Source: Heterohyrax brucei (lineage: Eukaryota; Chordata; Mammalia; Hyracoidea; Procaviidae). Taken from it: a DNA stretch of 64,000 bases. Location of the stretch: NCBI GenBank assembly GCA_028571685.1, contig CM053140.1, forward strand, positions 63,060,201-63,124,200. Direction: 5' to 3'. Under the pieces are notes generated by a model. That model had not been told where the DNA came from. It saw nothing but the letters and a program-made list of their open reading frames with translations, and ran no database searches. Position 1 is the first letter of the stretch; the number at the start of each line of letters is the position of its first letter. Below are positions 22,441-34,000 of this stretch, piece after piece. Position numbers and translations under genes: made by a program.

Positions 22441-22867
22441 TTATTTTCTATACACATGGAGTGGGAGAAAGTGCCACTGCTGAGTCTGACAAGAACAGAG
22501 CTTTTGTGTGAGGATAAGGTTCAGTCCCCAGTTAAACCTATTAGCTCTTCGGGGTGGAAATCCAATCCCTGGGCCAAGACCCACACCTGAAACTAGCAGA
22601 GGAGGCTGGTGACAGCCCAACCACGTCAGTGTTTTCAAAATAAATGTGTGCTGCTGCTGATAGATCAGCACTGGCAACTTGACAGAGGGCAGTAAACTCA
22701 TTTTTCTCCTACTCAGTACCTTCATCTTGGCATACATTAAAACTAAAATTTAACAAATTAATAGGTCTATGAGAATAATAAGTAATTTATTGTGAATAAA
22801 ATATAATCTGCATTACATAATCACCCGTGACTTGTCTTTAGTAAACCCCACTATATACACTGGTTGG

Positions 22868-23205
22868 AAACCCTGATGGTGTAGTACGTTAAATGCTACA
22901 TCTACTAACCAAAAGGTAGGCAGTTGACATCTGCCAGGCACTCTATGGGGAAACTCTATGGGGCAGTTTCACTCTGACTTATACAGTAGCTATGAGTCGG
23001 ACCTGACTTGATGGCATTGGGTTTATACACACTGGTGGAAACCCTAGTGGCATAGAGGTTAAGTGCTATGGCTGCTAATCCAAAGGTCAGCAGTTCAAGA
23101 CTACCAGGTGCTCCTTGGAACTCTATGGGGCAGTTCTACCCTGTTCTATAGGGTCACTATGAGTCAGAATCAACTCAGTGGCAATGGGTTTGGTTTGGTT
23201 TGTTT
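22868..23205 (+). mobile_element. Two tandem AfroSINEs sharing one target site
   Basis: Copy one is about 22868-23023 and copy two about 23037-23205. TATACACTGGTGG-like sequence precedes, separates and follows them (22854-22867, 23024-23038, 23206-23219). Confidence 0.88.
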
Positions 23206-23618
23206 ATATACACTGGTGGTAAGACATAAGGCTAACTTACATTTTTCCCAGTAGAAAGTACCAAAAATCTAAGTCTGTACCACTTGGCTTTAATACAGCC
23301 CAAGGCTTTCTTACTCTAGAGTTGGTTCTCCCTCTGCCCTCATGGTATTCCATTGTTCATTTTCACAATCAACCCACAATAGTTCATGATATGCCAAGGG
23401 GTCCATGAAAAACAGAGCTGCATCTCAACCTGGAGATTCATCCAAACAAAAGGTAAAAAGGCTCTTCTTGCTTGGAGAGGAATAGTTAGAGTTTATACAA
23501 TGTGCCTACGAGGCACTACTGCAGCGATGCAGCTACATATTCGCCTGAAGAGCAGCTGCTCCCACGGCAGGCTCTTGGGCTGGGTTGCCACCAGCCCCGC
23601 CTTCCGTTCCACACTGTT

Positions 23619-23805
23619 GTTAGTGGCTGTCGGGTTGATTCCATTCTGACTCATGGTGACCCCATGCATGCAGAGTAGCACTACTCCGCAGGATTTCCAA
23701 GACTGTGACCTTTCACAAGCAAATGACCAGGCTTGTCTTCTGAGGTACCTCTGAGTGGATATGAACTACCAGCCTTTCAGCCAGTAACCCAGTGCTTAAT
23801 TGTAC
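23619..23805 (-). mobile_element. AfroSINE copy (longer subtype)
   Basis: Minus: TTGATTCCATTCTGACTCAT tail and CTTCTGAGGTACCTCTGAGT body. Confidence 0.85.
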
Positions 23806-24399
23806 CCAGAGAAAAACAGGAGAGTGATCCAGTGCCCAGGAAACCTTAGAAATGTCCGGGCCAGTCTCTGCCTTTGAGTTCTAGCTCAGCAGAGGCCATC
23901 AGGAGATCTGGCACCACCCAGTGGCAATCCGTTCTTCTGTACTTGTGAATAAATGGCAAACCACAGAAACTCTTGATCACAAGTGGGAACACCTCAATCA
24001 ACAGGAAATAAATAAAGTTGCATATCAAACTAAAGCAGTTTCATTTTTTTAAAAGTCACCTACTTCTAAAGGTTCAGATCATTTAAAGTTGTTTTCCTGG
24101 ACTCTTGTCTCTTTAAAGATGAACAGCTTAGAAAATTTTTTTTAAAAACCCACAAAGAAATTTTAAAAAGCTTGCCTTTCCTTCTCTAACAATATGCAAG
24201 TGGTAAAATATAATTTACATGTTAGAAAAAAGGCAGGCCCATTTATAAGAAGTATTGGATTTTTCTTAAAGGAAAATGGAAACATACCAAGACACAGTGT
24301 TTTAAAAAATGTGTGAATGAGAGAGAGAAAATGAAGGCTTTTCCTAAAGAAGTCTTCAGTTGTTAAAGTATAATTATTTCTTCTAAGAAAACCAACTGG

Positions 24400-24946
24400 A
24401 ACACAGGATGGCTCTGTCCCATAACAATCTAAAACAGAAACTCTCAATGTACATACAGAAAAGCAAATTGTAGGTATGTGACTCTATTTCCTCAGGTTCT
24501 TTCCTGTGCTTTTCCAACTGGATTTGGTAAGAGCATGGAGGCTCAGGAGGAGCAGACTGAGGTTCCAGAGGGTTGACAGTTGGGCCTGACTCCTGGGGCC
24601 GTCCACCACAGAGCAAAGGGCTCTCTGGAACAGCTCACCTCAGTGATCTCTTCAGGAACCAGAACGGAGGCTGTTTCATGTGTGAGGCACCAGCTGCCAC
24701 AGTAAGGAATTACTAAACAAGGGACCATACTTGCCACCTGAAGAATTCTTTAAAATTTGAATATTCAGGTAACGTTGACCAAAGCTGTACCCTGATTTTC
24801 CGTTTCTGAAAAGTCACACTTGTAGCTAAATTTTCTTGTTTTGCACAGTTCCATTTATCAACAGGTATTGTGGAAGTTAAATCAAGGTATCCTCCCCAAA
24901 GAAAGGAAAAGAACAGTTCTTTATAAGAGTCTGTCTTCTTTGTATC
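24400..24946 (-). other. ZBTB8OS: Probable ZBTB8OS 3' UTR
   Basis: Sequence after the ZBTB8OS stop with no repeat I recognise. I see no clear AATAAA on the minus strand close by, so the end is a guess. Confidence 0.4.
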
Positions 24947-25030
24947 TTAAATGTCAATGATCACAAAAACTTCTGGCTTTTCTTCATAGACCTGCATTGC
25001 TGAATATGTTATTGCCTTGACTTCAGTTCC
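24947..25030 (-). CDS. ZBTB8OS: ZBTB8OS last coding exon
   Basis: 84 nt after a TTCAG acceptor, encoding GTEVKAITYSAMQVYEEKPE and VFVIIDI, with TAA at 24949-24947. The C-terminal acidic residue belongs to the archease metal site. The 3' UTR continues below 24947, through a repeat-free stretch to about 24.4 kb. Confidence 0.95.
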   Translation of the reverse strand, partial: GTEVKAITYSAMQVYEEKPEVFVIIDI

Positions 25031-28000
25031 CTGAAGGTGGGTTACAGAAAAAAAACAAAGAGGAGAAAAAGGATGCTTGTGACATCAATTGTGAACTCCA
25101 CCAACAACTAGAAGGCAGAACAGAAGCACTAAACATGTTATTAGGCTAGCTAACTGCAATGTCCATGAAACCGTGCCCCTAAACCTCCAGACCAAGGAAC
25201 CAAATTCCAGAAGGCGTTTGGTTCTACATAAGAGCCTTAGCAACTACTCTTTGTTGTTGTTATACATACACCTATCACACAACATTTGCCAACTCAATTT
25301 TTTACGCATGTTATGACTTACTGACGGTAATTACAATTAGCTGTGCAACCCCACCCCTAATCAATGTGATTTTTCCATCACCATAAATGGAAACCTAGTA
25401 CTCCATAAGTGACAGTCTCTCCCTTTCCTCTTCCCTCGCACCCATGGTAACCACTAATTAACTTTAGTCTCCACCCATTTGCCTTTTCTTTTCTTTTTAT
25501 ACAAGCAAAGTCATGAAATATTTGCCCAACATTCAGTTTGATTGATAGCCTTTCATATTCATTATTTGCTTTCTTCATAAACTGCAAGGAATGAATGAAA
25601 TTAAATTAGTTGAACTGCATTCTGAGCACTTTCAATAGCTAATATGAATTTAGGATATCTAAAATTTGACAAATTGGCCAGGTTTTGAGACCAAAAAAAC
25701 CAAATCTATTGCTGTCAAGTCACCTTCTACGCATAGTGACCCTAAAGGGCAGAGTAAGACTACCCTACGTAGTTTCTAAGAAGCACTTGGTGAATTGGAA
25801 CTGCCAACCATTTGGTTAGTAGCACTTAACCACTACACCACCAGGTTTCATGTCTTAGGGATATACTATTTAGGTGTCCCACTGAATTTTAGGGGGTGGG
25901 GAGAAGGGAGTACAGTAATTTCTCATGTATTCACTGTAGGGAAACAGAATCATCATACATTAATGCTTTTACTGCTCCATCATCCATTTTCTTCAGTATT
26001 TCACATTATTGGCAATATTTTTCATTGTTTTCTGCTAACTCTAAGGAACAAGATTACTATATTAGGCCATGCTCACAGCCCATTCATGTCAGTATTTTCT
26101 TTCTGAAAAGAGCCCTAAGGGATTTGTTTTGAAATGTTATGCTCTGCTCCAAATATGTTACTTTACCTTGGAAGGTAAGATCCACTGTGCTATTTGCATA
26201 ATAAAAATAATTTGTTTTCAACATACAAATCTCTTTCTACTGGTTTCCTTTCTTTTAATGTTCCTCTCCTCAGGCTTTCTTTTATTACACTGTGGCTAAA
26301 GAAATCATATTAGAGTTACTGGACACACTTAAGATTTCCTAGTCACCTCCAGTTATTTTAAGCCTCCTTGGCCTAAATGAAGCAATCAGCAAACTTAGTC
26401 TGTGAGCAAAATTTGGCCTGCCATCTGTCTGTGTATGGTCCCACAGGCTAAGAATAATTTTAAAGTTTTTAAATGGTTGAACATAAAGTCAAAAGAATAT
26501 TCCACAGCAGTTTAAAATTACGTGAAATTCAAATATCAGTGTCCACATAAATAAAGTCTTATTGGGACACAACCACACCCATTCATTTTTATGTTGTCTA
26601 TGGTTGTTTTGGAAACCCTGGTAGCATAGTAGTTAAGTGCTACCTCTACTAACTAAAAGGTTGGCAGTTTGAATCCACCGGGTGCCCCTTGGAAACTACA
26701 TGGGGGCAGTTCTATTCTCTCCTGTAGGGGCACTATGAGTCAGAATTGACTTGATGGCAGTGGGTTAGGTTTTGTTTTGGGTTCTGGCCCTTTACAGGAA
26801 AAAGTTATCAACCCTATTCCAACAGATTTGCCTGTTAAAGGCTGGCAAATATAGAATTAAGAGAACCCACAGAAGACAGAAGGTACTTCAGAGATATCTA
26901 GCCCAATGCCCTCATTTTACAGGTGAAGAAACCAAAGCCCAAAAGGCAAAATGATGTTGAGGTCCCATTACCATCTATAGCAAACCTAACCCTAGGACCC
27001 AAAATGCTGACTCCTAACCAACCATATCAGATGTAGAAAAGCATAGTATTTGACCATGACATAGCTAGGCAGGTTAAAGAAATTTGAGAAAAATCTGTCA
27101 TTTCAATGATATCATTTTATTAGGCCTACTTGAAGTTCATTGTCCAATATGCCGATCCCATAGTGAGGGTGCATAAAAGCTTTTAAAGGCTAGGTTTTCA
27201 AAAACATACCTGAGGGTGCTTGGACAATGAAAATTCTTCTCCCCACCTTAAGAAAAAAATTGAAAGATGATTATGATTTCCAAGATTTAACCTTTGTTCT
27301 GTCTTTAGATATTTTAAAATAAGCCTTACATACATGTGGTTAAGATACCAGAGTCACAACAAATGGACATGGGTAGGGGGGCTATGAAGACCACTTTGAT
27401 TTGCTAACACATCCCACTGAGGGACTCGTGTGCAGCAGCCACTTGGAGAAGCTGCCATCTGATGGCTGCTCTCAAAAGTAGTGCCCCCTAGTGTGCTTAT
27501 CAATAAACACTGTCTGATAATACAGCATGTGCAAAATGTTCTGTTGATACCTTGTTGTTAGCTGCCATCAAGTCAGTTGCAAGTCATAACGACCCCACGT
27601 GTGCCGAGTGGATTTGTTCTACAAGGTTTTTGTCATTGTTGTGGTTGTTAACATACACAGCAAATCATATGCCGACTGAACAGTTTCTGCATGTACAGCT
27701 CAACAGCACTGATTTCCTCCTTCGAGTTGTGCACCCATTCTCACCTTCCTTTTCTGGGTTGTTCCTCCCCCATTAACATAAACTCACTGCCCCCTAAGGT
27801 CCCTATCTAAACTTTCAAGTTGCTGTTGTTGATTTTATCCCATGTAGATAGCTCTTAAAACAGCATAATGCTCAAGGCAGTCATTTCTTACTAGTTTGGC
27901 TAAATTACTGTTTGACTTTTAAGAAGACTTCAGGGGATTTTGATTTGAGATTTAAAGAATATCTCAGGGTGACAGTTTCATCCAGCTTCCATGGCTTCAG

Positions 28001-31000
28001 AAAGTCTGGAGTCCATAAGATTATGACATTCTGTCCAGGATTCTCTTATAAAACCTGTGATCAAAGTGTTCAGTAATGGTAGCTGGATACCATCCAGTTT
28101 TGTCTCACGGCAGATGAGGCAGGTGTTAATGGAGGTAATCAGTCACACATTCCATCTTGGCCCCATGTTCCCGACTCTCCTATTCCCTCGTTTGTTCCAG
28201 GCCAATGGAGACCAACTGTTGTGCTTTGGGCTTGGCTGCTTGCAAGCTTTTAAGACCTCTAGTACTACACATCCAACTAGGAGGTAGTTAACTGGGATGT
28301 CCCATGAAACTATGACCATACCTTCAAAACAAGGAACCAAATGCCATCAGGTGGTTAGCTGAATGTAAGTAGCCTCTGCAGCTATTTAGCAACTACTTTA
28401 AAAAATTTTTTTTTGTCATTGTAAATGTATCTATCACACTTTTGCCAAGTCAACATTTTACAGGTGTACAACCTACTGACAGCAATTACAATTGGCTGTG
28501 CCACCCTACCCTTAATCAATGCAGTTTTTCCATCACCATAAATTGAAACTCAGGACTTTGTAAGCAACAGTGCCCCCCTTTTCTCCTCCTTGCTGTCCCT
28601 AGTAACCACTAATAAACTCTGGGTCTCAATAGATCTGCCTTTTCTGTTTTTTACGTAAGTGAGGTCATACTACTGCTTGGTCCTTTTGTGATCATTTCAC
28701 TCAGAATAATGTCTTCAAGCTCCATCAGTACTATAGCACGTATCAAGACGTTTTTTCTCCCTAGTTGCACAGTATTCCAACATATGTATATACCATATTT
28801 TGCTTATCCATTCATCTATTACTGGGCATTTAGGGTGCCTCTACCTTTTGACTAACGGTGCAGCAATGTACACTAGTGTGCCAGTCTCTGCTGGAGCCTC
28901 TACTTTCAAGTCTTTCGGTACCGTAAAGTCTTCAAAGCTGTAACCTTTCAGAAGCTGTCATGGGTTGAATTGTGTCCCCCCAAAAGTATGTGTAGCCACG
29001 TGGCTGGGATATGATTCCCAGTATCTTGGGACTGTCCTCCATTCTGTGGTTTCCCTAAACTGCATGTTAAAGGATTAGAGTGGGGCTGTAAATTCCTGCA
29101 TAGGATTACTTCCTTGCTCTGCTGTGGGAGGAGTTTCCCTGGGGTATAGATTGCCCCACCCTTAATGCTTTCAGCCTGTAAGAGATAAAAGGAAAGAGAA
29201 ACAAAGAGGGTCGGGAGCAGCACCAGGAGAAGAGTACGTCCTTCACACCTGAGGTTCCTGCGCCAAGACGCTCCCTGGACAAAGACTGATGCAATACCAG
29301 ACTTTCCTCCAGAGCTGACAAGGGGAAAGCCTTCCCCTGGTGCGGTCACCCTGAATGTGGACTTGCAACCTACTGGACTGTGTAATTACCCTGAATATGG
29401 ACTTGCAACCGACTGGACTGTGTAAGAATAAACCTTCCTTTGTTAAAATCATCCACTCTGTGGTATTTCTGTTAGACTAAAACAGAAGCCAATCACCTGG
29501 CCTGTATTTGGAGACAGCACTAGGTGGGTTCAAACTACCAACCTTGCAGCAGTAATGGAGCTAGTTCTACAGTATCTCCCATAGGTCTGAGTATCAAAAA
29601 GAGAAAGTATTAGATTCTGTCATATGGCCTGAACTTGGTTGGCATTTTCTCTTTTCCAAAAATGTTCACAGTCTGTATGTACAAAGAAAGCGGTATATAC
29701 AAAGAAAGGTGCTCTCTTAAAAACTGGGGTAAACCTACTCTCTCCCCTTGGCACTGCTGCTGTACCTTACATGGTGCTGGGGAAAGAGTCAAGTTTTTAA
29801 AATTCCCTGCAAACTCTATGAGTTTAGGACCTATCCTTAGACAAACCTCTTTCCTTATCCATAAAAAAGGGATGGGGAGTAATGAAAGACCTCACTTTAG
29901 AGAAAGAACCTAATGAAATTCAGTATACAATGGAAAAGATAAGCTATATACAGAAATTACCTAAAAAGAGGTAGCTAAGTGACTGAAGAAATCTGGGAAA
30001 CACTAAGTTCAGTCAAAGTGATCTAATCAATTCTTTTGCAGACTCTGGAAGGAAAAGGAAAGGATGTTTCAATGGTGTGTGGTGTAAAGATTTTCATTTT
30101 GCCCAAAGCTTGGCTACCTTGATTCCTCAGAGGTAAATTCTTAACCCTTGGAATTTCCTGAATAATTAAGGTGCCTTTATTATCTATGAGGTCCTCATGA
30201 CACAGTGGTTAAGAACTACAGTGAGCTATGGCTTTAACCAAAAAGGTCAGCAGTTCAAATCCACAGCTGCTCCATAGACACTTGTATACGGGACAGTTCT
30301 ACTTTGTCTATAGGGTTGTTATGAGTCAGAACTGACTCAGTGGCAATGAGTTTATTATCTACAGGTCTGCAGGCTGTGCCTGAGAATTATGCTAATGAGG
30401 TGACTCTAGGGTGAGGACTGACGAGGCCAGAAAGACCCCACCAACTGATATTCAAACTTCTGATCTCTTGTGACCTCAAGGGAGGAGGGGGATACATAGA
30501 CAGCTGTGGACACTGAACCTACAATAGCTTTCTGGTTAGAGAAAACACCTAATCTCTCTAGAGGGTGACGCCCCCTGTCAGGGACACAGAAGCACCAAGT
30601 CGGGAACCCTCCCAGACTTTGCCCTATATGTCTTTTCTTTATGCTGCATTTGATTTGTGCTCTTTACAATAAAGATATAATCCGAAGCAGAGTGTATTCT
30701 ATGAATTGTTCCAGTGAAATTCCAACCTGAAGGAGAAATGGGAGCCAGCAGGTCAGAAACAAGGGACTAGGGACTCATGAACTTACAGCTGGCATCCTGA
30801 AAGGGTAATGCGAAAACCCTGAACTTACAGCCAACAGGTCAGATGAAGGAGTGTCATGAGGTCTCCCAAACTTGTGGGTGTCATCTGATGCCTTGGGAAG
30901 AGTAGGCAATCCACAGGTCATGTCTTTTTCACTTTTGAGACCTAACCTAACTCTGGGTGATTAGGGTCAGAGAAAGAAGTGATACATGTGAAGCTAATGT

Positions 31001-34000
31001 CAGAACTGACAGAAGTGAAGAGTGCAGATTTATTACATCCTCATAGCTGGTGTCAGAAAAAGTAAATCTGATTGACCCACACAGGAGTACAGCAATGAGG
31101 CTCTACAACACATACCAGTGTTTACCCTCCGCCCATTGGGGCAGATGGAGTCCTAGCTTTATGCAGGTATCTGTGCCATTTAGCAGTTAGATTTCTTTGC
31201 TAAAAAAAACCAAAAAACAAATTGGGAGTCAGGTTTGAGAACCAGAATCATTTTTGTTCTGACAATTTCTGGTACACTAAAACTGAGAACCAGATCCTGG
31301 ACCACAAGGCCTCACTCCTAAGTGAGAACAAAGGTTAACCTAAAAAACCCTAGAGAACACAAGTGGGCCTGTGACTGTCTCCCTGTCCACTATATCCAAT
31401 GAAGAATGTAACTAACATCTTTTATGACGTGACACTTAAAGAGTCTCAAAACTTACCCAATCGACCGTAATTTGAAGTTGCGTTGATCAATGCTAAGTAC
31501 TTTCACTTCCTAAAGAGGAAAAACAATTTAATTAAAAAAAATTTTTTTCATAACAGAACAGTATGACTCGTTTACCACCTCTTCTAGAAAATGATAGCAA
31601 AGACAATTAAAATTTGACTCAAATAGCATGACAAACTACATATATTTCAAGGAAATAAAGCTTTACCTACTCCAGTGAGATGGCGTTACATGTACAATCT
31701 AAAAACCTGAGTTAAAAGCATTTCTCTTTAATATATATAGTAGAGAAAGACAACACACAGTTGCAGTCACTTTTATTCTACATTCATATACTAGTGCAGG
31801 CACTTGAACTCTGCAGGCTGAATGACACGGCTGGCAGAGTGTAGGTGGTGCAGCTGATAAGGGAGAGAAAGGAGGAATTATGGACACGGGGAGGGTCATC
31901 TGTGTCAGGGAACAGTGATGCTGTAGAGGAGTGCTCTTCTGGAGGCTGACAGCATCAAGGAATTTCCATTTGCTTTTCTACTTGAAGGAAAACTAAAAGC
32001 GGCAATTGTTTAAACTAAGTCAATTTGGCAGAACTGCTAATCCTCACATGGTTAACATAATAAATGGAATATATGGATGGACATAAATATAGCTTAAACA
32101 TGAGAGATACGAAAAGTGTAGATAAAGATAGAACACTAGAGAGCAGTCCCTCAGGGTGAATGGTAGCCTATTATCTGTTTACAGGTGCCTTCTGATTACC
32201 CAGTGCCATTAGTGACAAGTACATGAAAAGATACCTAAATACAAAATGCACATAGATAAGGCAAACTCAGGGTAATCAAGAACTGCCTGTTATCATTGTA
32301 ACTTATGTAAATAAATATCATCTTACATATCTGTATGGATTGGTCTTGTATCCTGTGTCCTATTTTTAAAACCTGAACTAAGAATCCATGTGCTAGGAAA
32401 GATAAATCCCTGCTTACCCGGGGTATGAAGAACTCGTCAGCACTGAACTTATAGAGCCATTCATCCAGAAAGTGAAACAGAAGAGACTGTAAGTCATCTC
32501 CTACACAGGATCAAAAAGAACTGTAACAATATATTGTGATACTCTGGTCTCTAAAACTTTGTTCGAATTTACAAGCTCAAAGAATTGCTTAGGCTACTTA
32601 AAAAACAAAAAGCAGCATATAATTAACTTTATTCTTATTGTGAAAAGTTTGAAAATATACTCCAATTATTTAGAAGACCATATACCTGCATAATAATTTC
32701 TTCCTTGTGAATAAATCAATTACCTTGGGCTTCTACTTCTACTGTATGGAGGGGCTCAACAGTTCCAGTATCTGTCATGTAACCAAACATGGCCATTGCA
32801 CACTGTTCAAACGCTTCCTCCAGAGTATCTCCCCATGCATGTAACCTAGAAAAACACATTCATGCTCTCTGTAATCCACTGGAAGATGGAAAACTTGGCA
32901 ACAAAATCAATATTGTAACAGAAAAACCAAAGGCCTAAATCAAGTCAACGGGGTGCTTTTAAACCACACTTCTCATGTTCTGAAAGAGTCAAGATAGGAA
33001 AAGAAAAACGAAAATTAGGGACTCAATATGAAAACATTCAGCCTTCTTATGTAAGCATATGTGAAAACCCTGGTGGTGTACTGATTTGAAGTGCTAAGGC
33101 TGCTATCCAAAAAGTCAGCAGGTCAAATCCACCACGCACTCACTGCAAACTATACGGGGCAGTTCAACTCTGTCCTATATGATCACTGAGTTGGAACTGA
33201 CTCAATGGCTGTGGGTTATATAAGCACATGATTTCAAAGGCATAAACTCTAGCTATACTCACTGGACATCAGCTGTATGATCCAAATCTGAAAAAAGAGA
33301 GAGGAAAACACTAATGAGACCCTAAACTTGTTTTCAAATAATCACAAGAAAATAAGTCCAACATGATGAACATAATTAATGTCACTGAATTATACCTGTA
33401 AAAAAATGCTGAAGTCGCAAATGTTTTCTTTTACATATTTTTACGATTAAAAATAACTCCAGTTCATTATTATAAGTACATCATCCTTAAATAACCAGAA
33501 AATGTGGGGCATCCTATACCTTTTACTCTCTATGTACATTTATTTTTTAAGCCATCTGAATGAATGACAATTCCCAGAAGGTGGCAGGGCCAGGGTCTTC
33601 AGGGTGATCAAAAATTGTCTAAGTCATTATAATTTTTCAGTGAATAAATGGTAACACCTGCTATTAGTTACTTTCATTAATAAAATAAACCAAGACCTTT
33701 TCTAAATATCTACTGTGTTAATGATCAAAACTCTAGGAATTACATTATCATCAAAGAGATAAAATTCTAGATTTCTCATGTCTTACCTTTTCATGAACAG
33801 TTAGCCTAATCCCAGATAAAACAACTTTAGAAAGTGAATTTCACAGTACGTATTATGAGCCTTTTTCAGGAAGCTTCTGGCATTCTCACAAGAACACTAG
33901 AGTGGTTACACAAATACATATGAGACTGCCAATTAAGTTCGTGAACTCACACTAGAAAAACTGCTACCTACTTCATTGCTGAATATCACTACTGTCACCT

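Noticed and set aside
22868-23205. CRISPR-like or tandem array of similar units
   Set aside because: The units are SINEs of 160-200 bp with target duplications; the genome is mammalian.
29635-29913. 92-codon plus frame next to a solo LTR
   Set aside because: No family resemblance, no matching exon signals and no neighbouring gene it could join.
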